Below, in pieces: positions 1-13,200 of a DNA stretch of 64,000 nucleotides. The DNA is from Patiria miniata. Taxonomy: Eukaryota; Echinodermata; Asteroidea; Valvatida; Asterinidae. Every line of letters begins with the position of its first letter. Within the stretch, counting starts at the first letter, position 1. Below the pieces are notes generated by a model. It did no database searches. It had not been told where the DNA came from and was given only the letters and a program-made list of their open reading frames with translations. A program made the translations under genes and the position numbers. The DNA is taken from assembly GCF_015706575.1 (NCBI RefSeq), contig NW_024037057.1, positions 4,669,501 through 4,733,500 on the forward strand, read 5' to 3'.

Positions 1-210
1 CAGAATTCCCCTGATGTAATACTACTATTAATATAACTTAACAATGGGGGCAACGTCACAGTGCGCGTGCGCTGTACCGCCCTGTAAACTTGACTGGTTC
101 CCGGGCCCTCCATCATCGATTATAACTTCGAACGGAGCGGGAACCAGCCTAGCTGTTCACCTCCTCGTCGTTACGGTCCAACAGACTCGTTGACCCGTTT
201 GTTGCACAGA
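1..210. repeat. dispersed repeat, partial copy 1
   Basis: This stretch is similar to 2490-2690, and its first 70 bases are similar to 63480-63545. Shared words include a TTTAACAAT or CTTAACAAT block followed by GGCAACGTCAC. It is cut by the window edge, so its full length is unknown. It carries a 62-bp palindromic element at 90-151. No coding sense is visible. Confidence 0.6.
90..151. repeat. 62-bp micro-palindromic element
   Basis: The ends are inverted copies of about 12 bp: TGACTGGTTCCC on the left and GGGAACCAGCCTA on the right. The same 62-bp arrangement occurs at 2559-2620. It is too short to encode anything. It resembles a tiny non-autonomous inverted-repeat element, but no clear target duplication is seen here. 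Confidence 0.5.
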
Positions 211-1699
211 ATGCAAGCTCTCAGAGTGTAAAAGTCGTTATCAGTAATAACGAGATATATCTTGTTGAAACCATTTCCGTTGTTTAGTTGAACCATAATG
301 GCCATGACCTTAAACCTACGTGGCTAAAAATCAATATCTTAGGAACCCTAAGGCCAACTTGCATTACAAAACAATACTGCCTAAGTTATTCAAGAGATAT
401 TCTGTTGAACCATTTTTATTTTTGTGCAGAATGACATTGATCTTTGATATTTGGGGGTTTCCAGTTTGAAATTAACGTGCCAAATAATTCTTCATACATT
501 CTGCTGAATCCACTTTATTTTTTGAACCATGATGACCTTGACCTCAGACCTATCGTTCCAAAGCCAATAGAATTCTGGGGCACCCCGAGACCAAAATTAA
601 AGTTGATATTCACAGTTATTCTAAAACCATTTCTGTTGCTTGAACCAGCATGACCCTGAATTTCGTAAATATCGAATGTGTGTATTGGTGTTCTTTCAAT
701 TTTTTTAAAACACCTTCAAATACTGAATACATTTAACTTGCCAACAAAATTTGCTGGCCCGTGGCATTTCGGTCTTTGCTTCAGAGGCAAATGACATGGC
801 CAGACACAAACATGCAGGGGGACACACAAGCATGCAAGGGTGGAAGGAGAAACATAAAGGAGGAATTAAACAACTAAGGGGATTGGACAATGGATGGTGG
901 CGGTTTGGCAGATCAAAGGGAGTGGGTCAGGAAGGAGCAAGGGGGTTGAGAAGGGAGGGATGATGCAGCTAAGCTGGGGGGGGGCAAAGGAATGTGGTAA
1001 TGCATGAAGTGGTAGAGCACGAAATTTGACTTGTGATGATTAATTTAATTTATGTAAGAAATTTTAAAATTTCAAAATAAGTGGTAGAAAAAGTTAATAA
1101 TTTCAACACCTCCCCCTATAAAACACCCGAAAGTTAAGAAAACGAATTAAAGTCTCGAAATAGAATGACAGTCTCACATTTTTTTTTTTTTTTTTTACTT
1201 GGATCTCGCTGTATACAAACAATTGTAAGATATGCGACTTCGCTGTTCACTCACGAAGTTGTGCCATCCAGCTCTCATTTTGAAAAGACACTATAAAACG
1301 CACTTTCACATCAGGGCGCAATAAAAGTATCTTTGTTTATATTACTTTTCAAAGTACATTTAAAAGTAAAAAAAAAATCAAGGGGACAGGTTCAAATTTT
1401 GACTTCAGCAGATTTTGACTTAAGCAGGGTTGTATATCATAGTTTTACTACTGAAGGGAATGGATTCTTTGTTTGACTTAACAAATGTTTTGAGTTATCA
1501 GAGTTTGCCTTATCGAGATGTCACAGTACATTGTTTTGACATTCAAAATGCTTCATGTTGGCCCTGCCAATTGAGGGCGCCATTACTGTGATGTCACTTC
1601 AGGGCATAAATCAGGCAAGTCGACACTAATGTGCAAATAAAGTGATATTTAACACAAGTTTGAATTTCCATATTCATGCACATTTCATATTCATGCACA
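211..1699. other. intergenic, no gene seen
   Basis: AT-rich sequence with a T18 run near 1180 and purine-rich tracts around 840-990. Two short ORFs at 751-963 and 444-653 show no recognisable domain or splice context. A ten-base word (TATTCATGCA type) is duplicated at 1670-1700, just before the SINE. Confidence 0.5.
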
Positions 1700-2025
1700 T
1701 TGGTCTGGGGCATGGAACTCGTGGTCTGCAGTTTATTCTGCAGGTTTTGGGTTCGAGTCCAGCTTTGGGTTATGGTGCGTGTGCCCTTGGGCAAGGCATT
1801 TTGTCACTCATTGATTCTCCCCACCCAGGAGCAAATGGGTACCTGTGGTTATTGTGATTGATTGCAGCTGCTTTGCGCTGAAATTGCTGCATCGAGCTAT
1901 ATACTCCCCAGGGAGCTGATTTGGTATGCTTAATTGGCCCAATGATCAGACTCACAGGTAATGATGATGTAAGACACTTTAATCTTAGTTAAAGCACTAT
2001 ACAAGAACCCGTTATATTATCATTC
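1700..2025 (+). repeat. tRNA-derived SINE
   Basis: A perfect pol III B-box, GGTTCGAGTCC, lies at 1750-1760, with an A-box-like stretch about 40 bp upstream. It is followed by a body containing the words CCTTGGGCAAGGCA and CACCCAGGAGCAAATGGG, which recur in tRNA-related SINEs of marine invertebrates. The tail ends near an AT-rich TTATATTATCAT stretch. No RNA gene function is implied, and the exact SINE family is not assigned. Confidence 0.65.
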
Positions 2026-2034
2026 AAACGGCAA

Positions 2035-2690
2035 CTAATTCAGAAAACTCAACACAACGCTTGGTTTTGCCTTTTCACTGCTGTTATTTCATGAGCACTG
2101 TAAACTCGGAGATATCGGAGTAATAATTTTAAGAAATTACTTAAAAACACAGTGTTTCTCTCATCCCCCCCCCCCCGAGCTGATATGCCCCTGTTTAAAA
2201 CATTTACCTGTTATCTCTCTTTCGGCCAGGTTCACGGCAAAACTGCACCCTTCACTGTGTAACGACAAATCCTCATCATGTCTTGTAAAGTTCCATCTCC
2301 ATTCTACATCTACCAGATGTGGTGAGTTGACTTCATCCGAATAACTTTATTCAGAAGAGACACATTATTTAGACTGCACACAGATCGAAGAAGGGAAGAA
2401 AAAGGAAGGGGAACAAATCACGAAATCGTAGACGTATATACTGCAAGTGCAATGGCCAAGTTGAATACTTCCGCATACCGATGTTAGAATTCACATGTAA
2501 TGCTAATGTCGTTTAACAATAGGGGCAACGTCACTCGTGTGTATGCCCGCCTTTCAACTAGACTGGTTCCCATGCTCCCCTTTGTCGATTTTGACCTTCA
2601 ACGGAGCGGGAACCAGTCTATACCTGTCACCTCGTTACCGCAGCGGTCAAACAGAGTCAATGACATTGATTATGGCACAGACGTAGCTCA
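2035..2690. repeat. dispersed repeat, copy 2 (long)
   Basis: About 500 bp of this stretch aligns by eye with 62980-63545 in the same orientation. Shared blocks include ACCTGTTATCTCTCTTTCGG (one mismatch) and CTTGTAAAGTTCCATCTCCA. Its distal part, from 2490, aligns with 1-210. It lies about 0.9 kb beyond the poly(A) signal of gene A. It may be a dispersed repeat or part of the duplicated gene unit. Confidence 0.6.
2559..2620. repeat. 62-bp micro-palindromic element
   Basis: TAGACTGGTTCCC at 2559-2571 is the exact reverse complement of GGGAACCAGTCTA at 2608-2620. The same element, less perfect, is at 90-151. The TAG...CTA ends resemble those of the micro-elements at 37363-37438 and 41981-42035. 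Confidence 0.55.
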
Positions 2691-3467
2691 AGCGTGCAGA
2701 CCTATATACAGGCATGCAACTGGAAAGTCCCCCAAAAGAGGAAATTCAAATCTTTCCAAGACTTTGTACAGTGTTTCTCTATTTTTAATGACGCACATGG
2801 GAGGTCAAAAAAGAGGAAATCAGCTGATCTGAGGAAAGGTTGCATGCCTGAATATAAAGACCCAGCATTGCCCCTCCAGACCAAATCACAATTTGTATGC
2901 TCTGAAAAATTTCATTTTGTGGGCCACGAACGTGAAGGTTTGAAAGAAAAAAAAATAGGTGGAAGCCGTGCACAAACTAATAGCTTAATTTCGTATTTCT
3001 GTGAAATTTGCATGAAACTGGGCCCCGAAATTTTTACTTTTTTGCAAAGGAGCGCAGGCATCATTTTCAAAATGGCGATGGGCCAACGGACTACTTTTCA
3101 AGTTGATCATCTTTGAATGGAATTGAAAGATAATGAAATAAGCATTAATTTCCTGGGTGTCTCAAACACCTTAAAGAGTTGTGAGTGTTTTTTAATAATT
3201 TTCGGAAGTACTCGTAATTTTTACTGAGGTCTCTGGGAGTCGATTAGCAAGTCTGCACTTCTCACGTTTCGGTACAATCATTGTCTGCTAATTAGGGGGA
3301 CAGCAATAAATCACATTAATGAACAGCGTATTTTAACTTGTAAAAATGCTGATTATGAACACAGATCATCCAATCAAGTTTCCGCTCTGATATAAACGAT
3401 GTAAATCAAAACTCTTCATATGGATGGAGGGTTACGAAAAAAATAGTAAGATTGAAAATTTATCAGT
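2691..3467. other. intergenic, no gene seen
   Basis: The stretch contains a 140-codon open frame at 2694-3116 with no recognisable domain. Homology between the 3' flanks of genes A and B starts at about 3468, so this part lies outside the shared unit. Confidence 0.4.
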
Positions 3468-3572
3468 GTAACCAGAAATGAACACGCAAAAGGTTCGAAC
3501 ACCTTCACTTCAACAGCCTAATACTATATAAATAAGCATGATGACAAACACGTGAGCGCAGTATGTTAAAAC

Positions 3573-3578
3573 TTTATT
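3573..3578 (-). terminator. poly(A) signal, gene A
   Basis: AATAAA on the minus strand, 2.66 kb downstream of the gene A stop codon. The matching place in gene B (43321-43326) has the same hexamer in the same local context (CGAAATAAAGTT), within over 2 kb of related 3' sequence. This makes it the best candidate for the shared transcript end. Confidence 0.5.
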
Positions 3579-6237
3579 TCGTTACTAAAACATATGTTCG
3601 TCAAATAATTAAAGCATAATGAAACATGTTGTAACAACAATTCCCAGATTCTCGGGACTCCGAGATAAACAACCCGGCGTGGCAACTGAAAAAATACACA
3701 ATCTAGTCAAATGAAAATCAACTACAGTCTTGATGATTTTCTGTAAACCGTATAGACCGCTTTTCCACTTTGCTTTTCGCATCTGATATAAAGGGAAAAG
3801 GAATAAATATTTCCCATAATGAAAATAAAAAATGTTACAAGAAATATACCTGTTTAAAGTACATTTACATTGTGTTTTGTCTATCATAATTATGTACTCC
3901 GACTCAATAAACCCAGTATTTCACTTTAATAACTTTAAAACATAGATGGAATGAACTGGCATTCACATGACAAGTTTTAAAGCGAACAGCGATTGATTAA
4001 AAAAATATTTCAAACTTCTTTTAAGAATGAAATATGATCACTATAATTTTAAACTAACCCAGTGATAAACGATAAATACAATATTAAGTCATGTAAAAAT
4101 AGCCGGGCTTACCGAAAGATAGCGATATACATGTATTCATACAACATTTTATTTCAATCAACCTCTCAGAAAGCAACACTTTACACACTGACACAGCTGT
4201 CGAGAAATCTTTGTAGAATCTTCTTAACTCGCAATATCTTCAAACTCAAATTAAGTTTCTCTTCAATATCGATGTATAACAAACTCTGGCGTTGACCAAA
4301 CAAAAATCTGACTTTTTATGAAGTAAAAACGAGACATCGCAGTGACATAATATGCACTTACCAATAACAATTGGTCACTTTAACAGTAAATAAAAATCAG
4401 AGAACAAATTTGGTATCATCAGTATTTAAAATCTAATATCAAATAGAATTATTATTGCGACTGTGAGTGTAGTCATACGTTATGCTTGACATGCGCATCA
4501 GCAGGACTTCCTAAAAGACTGGCTGCAATATGGTTATACTGTCTACAACAGTTGACTAATAATACAGTTAAGACCAACTGTATTAATCAGGTGACCTCTT
4601 AAACAATGAATTAAATGCACATTTTGATTTTTGTAAGCATTAAAATCAACGACAGAATCAGCCACATACAAGACATACATAGTTATGCTAAGACTTTGCA
4701 GTACCACAGTATGAAACGTATAGAAAATGCACACTTTCAGATTTCAGTTCGATTTCTCTTACACAAGGTTGGGTTAAGCAAAGATATGTACAAGTTATAA
4801 ACAGTTAATATACAGGTTATAAAAGTTATTTACAGGCATGGCACATCCTCAAATTTAAATTTGGCTAACTGATTGCATGTCATACTCTCATTGTTCCATA
4901 GATTAATATTCTCATATATTCCATACTGAGAACAATCTTTACCAGGCATACAAAACTAATTTTTAAACAGCGAAATAACCCGTTGAGTATATATAGACAC
5001 ATACATTGTATACGCAAATATTTAGCTGAAAATATTTCTATTGGGCTGTTCACCAATTAACGTGGATTTACCTATTCATACAGCCGCAGTCTCTTTTCAC
5101 TGTTACTGTATCTTACTTTAATGAGATGATGTCGTTCGAGACAGTACGTAAAATCAAATATATATCTACAATCTTTCCAATTTATTTTCAGGATTTCTGA
5201 AGTTAATAATTATTTATCTCATGTTTCACATTTTTGGCAAGCAACAGAACCACTGTTAAGCTGTCCTCGATTCTATTACGATGTCAATTACACTGAGCCT
5301 GCTTTTAAACTCTCAATTACACTGATATTAAATTGTCACAATGTCGATGCGCGTTGGACATTCATTGCTATCAATCTGTGAAGCGGGTACAAAAATAATT
5401 CGACCCATATAAAAAGGACAGCGGAGAATGCTTTACGATCCCCTTCCCCAGAATTATCAGAGGTCCACTTTTCTTTGTTATACACAGAGGATTGTTCAGG
5501 AGACAGTGTTGAATGATATTCACTCCATGTGTCTGTATAATGTGTTCAGAGCAATCAATTCTTTCACGACCTGCACACGGCCCCTCCCTACATTCCAACC
5601 ATTTTATTTGAGCTCCAAAACAAAATACTGGAGAAACTCCGTTACCACAAATACTTCATCCGTGGATGGCGGGCTGCGATATTTTGACTTATGAAGTTCA
5701 AGGTTGCTGCTATTATTCAGCAACCAAATGATACGTTCTGAGACATTTTATTTATCGGATATACATGTATTATGTCAGCGCTATTTCCGAAATTCTTACA
5801 ATTATTAAAAAAGAGAAACGTTTTCAGTTTACCGTGAATTTTACTATAAGCGCATATTTACATCAATCAGAATATCCGCCTTTCACTAAAATCGTGTACC
5901 TATTAGTTATTGCTAAATATATTCGGTCGAATGATTTTGCAGAAAATGATTCAGTTTACAGCATGTTCCTCCCCCCCCCCTCCAATGTTTCGATGTTATT
6001 CACTGCATTCAAACAAAATGTCTGGATTCAATAAATATAGAAAACCTCGTTCCCTGCGTTTGTTTGCTGGATTTTGGGCAAGTGGCGTGAAACTTTTGAC
6101 CTTGCTTGTGGATTGGAGCACAACTTGATCTTACTGCAAGACCATACTCGCGACTCTGAGACTGACTCGATCCAAATGATCACACTCGTGCTCGCTCATC
6201 TTGTACTTAAGCATGCTCATCGCAGATCTCAGCGCAG
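3579..6237 (-). other. probable 3' UTR of gene A
   Basis: This AT-rich stretch has no convincing gene on either strand and is similar, block by block, to 43200-45634 below gene B. Examples are the ATATGATCACTAT, GACATGCGCA and GTACAAGTTATAAACAG words, in the same order. The two copies diverge at many sites and carry small indels. I infer a long 3' UTR duplicated together with the gene. Transcript data would be needed to fix its end. Confidence 0.5.
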
Positions 6238-7250
6238 TTATAAATCGTACACGTCCTCTCGCGAGAAATCATCCTTAGAAGAAGGGTCCTCTTCAGAGGA
6301 AGAATCCTCATCAGGAGAAGAGTCCTCTTCAGAAGAGTCCTCTTCAGAAGAAGAGTCCTCTTCAGAAGAATTAAGGTCCTCTTCAGAGGAAAGCTTTTCA
6401 TCAGAAGAAGAGTCCGCTTCAGAAGAAAGGTCCTCTTCAGGAGAAAAGTCACTCCCCCATTCGTCATCGAACTCAAAATCCACTCCACTTCCCCGTGACT
6501 CAGATATGTGTTTCTTATCTTCTTCTGTCAGTGCACATCCGCCCAATTTTAGGCTACTGACATGTTTCATTTGTTTCAGGCTGGGAGCCCACGTTTTTGC
6601 AGAGCCACCCAATGAACGATTTCCCACAAGGCTGAGGGATTGTACTCTTGACATTCCACTTAGTGCTGTAGCAATGGGTTCAATGTCAGTACTCTTCAAT
6701 GAGCAATGAGTTAATCTTATCTCTGTCAGGCGCGTCAGGTTATGTAACGGTATGGTCCATAAATCTGTGGAACCACCCAGACCATCAATGTGATCAAGGC
6801 TCAAACTGACTAAATCTCTGCGATTACTGAATGACTGTAAAATATCCGCCATATCCTCACCGGTTAATGAGTACCTCTTAATGCTCAGTCCTATGCCATT
6901 ATCGAGTGGTTTTACATGATTCTCAAAAAATCTACCGAAATTACAATCCACCAGATTCTCAATGCGACTTACTGATTCAGCGATATATTTCACTTCGCGA
7001 CTGTTAATGTTACAACTACGCATATCAAGCTTCTTTATGTGAATCATAGACAACAAACTAGCCGCCCACGTTTCTGCGTTACCACCCAATCCCTTATTGA
7101 ATGAAAGATCAAGATCGGCCAAGTGGGGCATCTCCCCAACTGATGATGCAATATGTGGTATATCTTGTTTACTTATGCCGCATGATATTAACCCGAGTGA
7201 TTTCAGGTGAATCATCGACTGCAAGCTAGCTGCCCATGTTCCTGCGTTAC
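6238..7250 (-). CDS. gene A last exon, 3' part: LRR end and acidic tail
   Basis: This is the continuation of the LRR array beyond the inserted LTR element, in the same frame (NAGTWAASLQSMIHLKSLGL). The last LRR block (LGGSAKTWAPSLKQMKHVSS) matches the end of gene B. After SGVDFEFDDEWGSDF it gains about 70 residues of S/E/D-rich tail with repeated SSSEEDSS words, ending DDFSREDVYDL and a TAA stop. Gene B stops soon after the shared point (SGVDFESSEDD). The tail has the look of casein-kinase-2-type acidic phosphosites, which is only an inference. Confidence 0.8.
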
Positions 7251-10200
7251 TGTTGTGGCGCTCTTATGTAATACCAGACGTGGCGCTCTTATGTAATACC
7301 AGACGTGGCGCTCTTATACAAATTCTTGTAATACCCTCCTAATCTTGTGTGGCTATATAAGCACGCCCGTATTCATTGTTCGTTGCAGTTGGCTTCAGGG
7401 CGTTGGCTTCATCATGACTTTCTGTACCATTTTCTGTAGTCATATTAAATTATTTGGAAGCGGAGTTTAAGTTTCCTGTGTTTGGATTTGAGTTGTCCAA
7501 TGTCTATTTTTAAGCCTCTATAAATTCCTAATTCGCTACATCAAAAGCATCATAAGAAATGGTGGAAGATCCGCACCAACTCTGTGTTTCTACACCGAGC
7601 TTTCCCGGTCCTTCATTCCGGACTCTGACGGCCAACGCCCCGGTCAGCTGCCCTTGCCGGGCACGGTAAGTTTTTTTTTATTTTTCAAAGTGGCATCAGT
7701 TTCGTAGGTTTCATTTTCTTTTGTAAATAAAGTATTAAAGGTTATACTGGACACAGTTGTAGAATTATACAGTAAATGATATAAAGTGGCGGATTGTCCA
7801 AATTAATTTCATTTGATTTCTGTGTTCAAGTATCAATCCTTCAATGTTTATGGAAGTCGATCTAGAAGAAAAACCAACAATGTCGGGCACCAAATATGAT
7901 TTAGCCTCTAGTGGACTAAAATATTCAGGTCTTCCCGAAGAGGACGTAGACGAATTTATTTCTAGATTTAGGACTTTGGCCTCATTAAGAGATTTTGCAG
8001 ATGCCAAAAAAGTCTTGGCTTTACAGTCTCGAATATTTGGCCACGCCCGAATTTTTCTAGAAAGTGTGCCGAATGAAGACAAAAATTCAGTAGAGAGTAT
8101 CCAAACGATTTTGAAGAAACATTTTCAAGGTGACTCTTGGGTGTGGCAAGTTGAAACAAAATTGCTTGAACGAAAACAACTACCTTCCGAAACATTGGAT
8201 GATTATGCTTCAGATATTATGCACATGTGTCAACAAGTTAAGAAATCAAGTGCAGAGTGTCTTTCCATATTTGTACGTGGATTATTACCATCCATTCGGG
8301 CATTTGTATTTTCCAAACAACCGAAATCATTCCATGATGCTCTTGATTATGCTAGACTGGCTATTTCTGTGCAACAAACGGCTCACGAGCCGGATAGATT
8401 GAAAGCAAATGATACTAATCCTAGTGTTTCCGTAAATGCCATCCATTCCACTCTGCAATCCCTTACAGTAACCATGAATTCAATTGCGAATAGGTTGGAT
8501 AGGTTGGAACAACAGAAGGAACAAAGTCCAAAGAAACCAATTTCACCTGGTAGAGCTAATCCTCAGCAATCCAATCGTTATCCATTTACTTGTCACAGAT
8601 GTGGACGCACAGGTCACAAATGGCGCTATTGCCGAGCTACTTTCGATGTCTTAGGTAATCCTTTAAACTAAGGAGCCCACCTGTTAATGTCAAAACTTCA
8701 AAAATTCAAACACCGACAGGTGGGGAAGCCTCAGACAAACAAAAAGAAGGCCTTGTGAATTCACAAGTAAACAGTAATTCTGATTGTGTTGAAATTAATT
8801 TGAGTTCTTCAAGTACAATTGATGTAAGGATTTATCATATACAAGTTGAAGCCCTTATTGATACTGGTGCTTCCATTAATCTTATCGATAATGACTGGCT
8901 TTTAAAACATCTTCCTGCCATGCACCATTTAATCGAAAAACCACGTTTGATGAGTGCTAAAACGGCTAATAATTCTGACTTAGACATTACAGGGTTTATT
9001 ACCTTACCAGTGGCTATGTGTGACACCTGTTTTCAAATAGAATTCCATGTTGTGTGTAGTCTTACCTCACATATGATTCTTGGTTCACATTTTCTAAGCG
9101 AACAGTGTGCTAACATAGATTATAGGTCACGTAAACTACGACTCACTAAGAAAAACCAGTTGCGTGTTCTTAAGAAGCAAACAATCCCACCACGCTCTCA
9201 AACCGTAGTTTGTGCAAAAGTTTCAAATCAACTTCCTGTAAACACTGTTGGTTTATGCCTTGGAGGTAGACATATTACGTCACTAGGTGTAATGGTGGCA
9301 CGCACCGCAAGTCAAGTTACAAATGTCAAGGGTCAAGCAAATGTATTGGTCATGAATATTTCTGAAGATCCAATTACTTTGTATCCACGTACCAAACTGG
9401 GAACGTTCAATTTAATCGATCCCTGTGAGTTAGTACCAATGACAACGATAGATCTTAAGGAACATGAGGCATACGTAGCAGAAGTTAAAACTTCTTCTGA
9501 CAGTAACAACCCAAGTTTGAGTGAAGCTTGTTGTGAGAAAACAGTGATTTCTGGAAAACGGACAGAAGAAATTCTCTCCAAAGTCATGTTGAATACAGAT
9601 CACATGTCTAATTCAGAAACAGCTGCGATAACTCAGCTAATATCAGATTATTCTGACATTTTCCAAGTTCATGGAGGACCTAGAGGCCGATATTCAGGAG
9701 TTAAACATACTATTAACACAGGAGATCACCCCTCGATTAAGTCTCGGCCCTATAGACAACCACCTCACATCCAACAGGAAATACAAAAACATGTCAAGAG
9801 TATGTTGAACGAAGGCATTATTAGAGAATCCACTAGCCCATGGAGTTTCCCAGTATGTATGGTACCAAAGAAAGAGCAGGGTTCATATCGTTTTTGTGTA
9901 GATTTTCGTAAGCTAAATAAGATCAGTATTATGGATAATTTTCCATTACCGAACATATCTGATGCACTTGATAGCCTAGGCATCATGAAACCACAGTATT
10001 TTTCAACTCTAGACCTAGCAGCTGGATATTGGCAAATAGAACTTGAAGAATCATCCAAATCCAAGGCTTGCTTCATTACGCAAGATTCTCTGTATGAATT
10101 CCAGGTACTTCCATTTGGTTTGCACTCTGCCCCTGCCACATTCCAAAGAGCTATGCAAGAAGTGTTGAGAGGTCTAAATTGGAAATTTGTGCTGTGTTAT

Positions 10201-13200
10201 CTAGATGATGTAATAATCTCAAATACATTTGCAGAACATTTACATCATTTGAAGCAGGTGTTTGATCGTTTTCGTAACTCTGGTCGTAAATTACAGCCCA
10301 AAAAATGTGTTTTTGCCCAACAAAAGATCAAATATTTGGGCATGGTTCTGAGCAGTGAAGGGATTGAAACCGATCCTGACAAGGTAGAAGTTGTCAAAAA
10401 TTATCCTACACCAAAGAAAGTTTCAGAAGTAAGATCATACCTTGAATTTGTAGGGTATTACCGTAAATTTATCAAGGACTTCTGTAGGATTGCAGAACCT
10501 CTCACTAACTTGACTAGAAAAGATGTGCCATTTATTTGGAGTGAAAGTTGCCAAACTGCATTTGAGACTCTCAAACAACACCTGGTTGAACCACCTATTT
10601 TAGCGTTTCCCAGATTTGACGGTACAGAATTTTACCTTCAAACAGATGCGTCTGGAAAAGGACTCGGCTTTATTCTAGCCCAAGTCCAAGACGATAAAGA
10701 AAGGGTCATTGCCTATGGTGGTAGAGCATTACATAATGCAGAACGCAACTACACTACGACTGAATTAGAGGCTCTTGCAGTTGTCGAAGGTGTAAAGAAA
10801 TATGCACAGTATCTCCAGGGAGTAAAATTTACTGTTGTTACTGACCATTGCGCATTAAAGTGGTTATTTGACAGTAAACATGCTACTGGTAGATTAGCAC
10901 GTTGGGCACTTAAATTACAGTCATATAACTTTCAAGTTGTACACGTCAAAGGCCGAAATTGTCATGTAGATACACTTAGTAGAATTGACTATGATAGATC
11001 CTGTACTGAATGTAGTCGGTGTCATGTTTCTAACAATACTGTTCCGACACAAATGGATACCAGTTGGGTAGAAACAGATTTTGATGATATTGATGATGAA
11101 GTTTTGTGTTCTGCTGATGAAGTTAAGTCATCCAGTCCGAATGTTAATGTTGTAAAGAATTTAAGATATCAGCATGGAAAGAGGATACCGAGTAACGACT
11201 GTGTTGAAAAAGAGGCTCCTCAATTTCCAACTGGAATTAATCTTGAAAATTTCAAACAAGCATTAGCAGTAGATGACTTTTCTGGTACGATGCTAAAGTT
11301 TTTAGAAAGAAACGAATTACCAGACGATGACAAAAAGGCCAGAAATCTGATACTACAAGCCGATCAATATTTTGCCAAGGATGGTTTATTATATCATATT
11401 TGGCATACTCCGTCAAATCGACACATGCCAGAACGGAATATATATCAGTTGTATGTACCCCAACTGTTTGTAGGCACAGTACTTGATAATTGTCATGACA
11501 GTGTCCTTGCCGCTCATTTTGGATTTCATAGAACTTATAGCAAAATCCGTCAACGTTACTATTGGAAAGGAATGTACAAAGATGTAGATAATTGGGTGCG
11601 TAGTTGTATTTCATGTGCTCAGAGAAAAACGCATAGACACAAGGTTTTAGCACCGTTGATTACAATGAAAGTCCCTGGGCCTTTTGAACGAGTAAGTGTT
11701 GATATTCTGGGGCCATTACCTGTTACAACAAATGCTAACCGTTATGTTCTCTGTTTCACAGATCACTGTACGAGATGGCCTATTTTGGTTCCATTGAAGA
11801 ACATAGATGCATCCACAGTAGCTAGAGCACTCTACGACAATGTTATTTGTGAACATGGGTGTCCAGAGACTCTACTAAGTGACAGAGGATCAAACTTTCT
11901 TAGCAAGGTGGTATTAGAGGTGTGTCGAATCATGCGAACTCACAAATTGAATACCAGTTCCTATCATCCTCAATGTAATGCTATTCAAGAAAGGTTCAAC
12001 TCAGTTATCCTTGATACCATTTCTCACTATGTAAATACATGTCATAATGATTGGGATCAATACTTAACCTCCGTACAGTTCGCTTATCGCACTACACCTG
12101 CTGAAAATTCTGTGGGATTCAGCCCCTTCTTCCTTTTATATGGTAGAGAAGCAAGGTTACCCTTAGATGTGACACTCCTTACAAATTCCAATTATCCAGA
12201 GAAAACACTTAGAGAGCACATGCATCACTTGGTTTCCCAACTTGAAGTTTTTCGAGATGTATCCAAGCGTCATGCAGAGCTCAATCAAGCCAAAATGAAA
12301 GAGCGTTTTGATGAAAAAGCACAAAAGGTACCATATCAAATTGGAGACACAGTTTGGATTTATATTCCTGCATTCCAAAAAGGACTATCCCGTAAACTTA
12401 TGAAGTTTTGGGCTGGACCGTATCTTTTAGTAGAACAGACATCTCCAGTAAATTTTCGAGTTAGAAATCTTGAAAATAATAAATTACTGTCTTCCCCAGT
12501 ACACGTGAACCGAATGAAATTTGCATATAACAGATATGTTCGCCCAAGTAATGATTCTGTTCCATTTGATCCAAAGCAGAATACATCAATACTAGGTTTG
12601 CAAGAAGATGACTGCCCACAAAACATTTTCCATCCTCTCACGGCAGTACATCAGTCCAGTGAGTCGGAATCTTCTGGAATTCCCTTTGTTCCAGGATTAC
12701 CGCAGATTTCAGAGAAACCCAAAGAATATGAAATTGAGCGCATAATCAGAGGCAGGTATAAGAATAAGCGACTTGTGTACCTGATCAAGTGGAAAGGTTT
12801 TCCTCACTCAAAGAATACTTGGGAACCCGAAACAAATTTGAATGCTGCGGCATTAGAGTTCCTTAAAACACATCCAGTGAAGATTTCAGGTAAAATGTAA
12901 AATAAAATTAAAAAAAAAAAAAAAAAAAGAGAAAAAAGAGAAAAAAAAAGAGATTAAAATATATAATTGTGTAATCAATTAGCATTGTAATTGTTTTGAT
13001 TGCATATGTTGTGGCCTTGATATTGCTGTCTTGATTTTGTGATCGACTTTCTCATTTTTATGCCATTTTGATTATTAGAAGAATCAAATTAATTTATGAA
13101 ACTTACTGCTGATGTCACTATAATTGTATTTTACTCTTGCATAAAAAGAAGTGTTAAGTTGTTAAAAAGAGTAAAAGCTGTAGCAAATAAAAGTCGACTT

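Noticed and set aside
2694-3116. 140-codon plus-strand open frame
   Set aside because: No recognisable domain, no paralogue at the matching place below gene B, and part of it overlaps a repeat copy.
6074-6709. 211-codon plus-strand serine/glutamate-rich frame
   Set aside because: It is the antisense shadow of the acidic tail of gene A, produced by the same short repeat.
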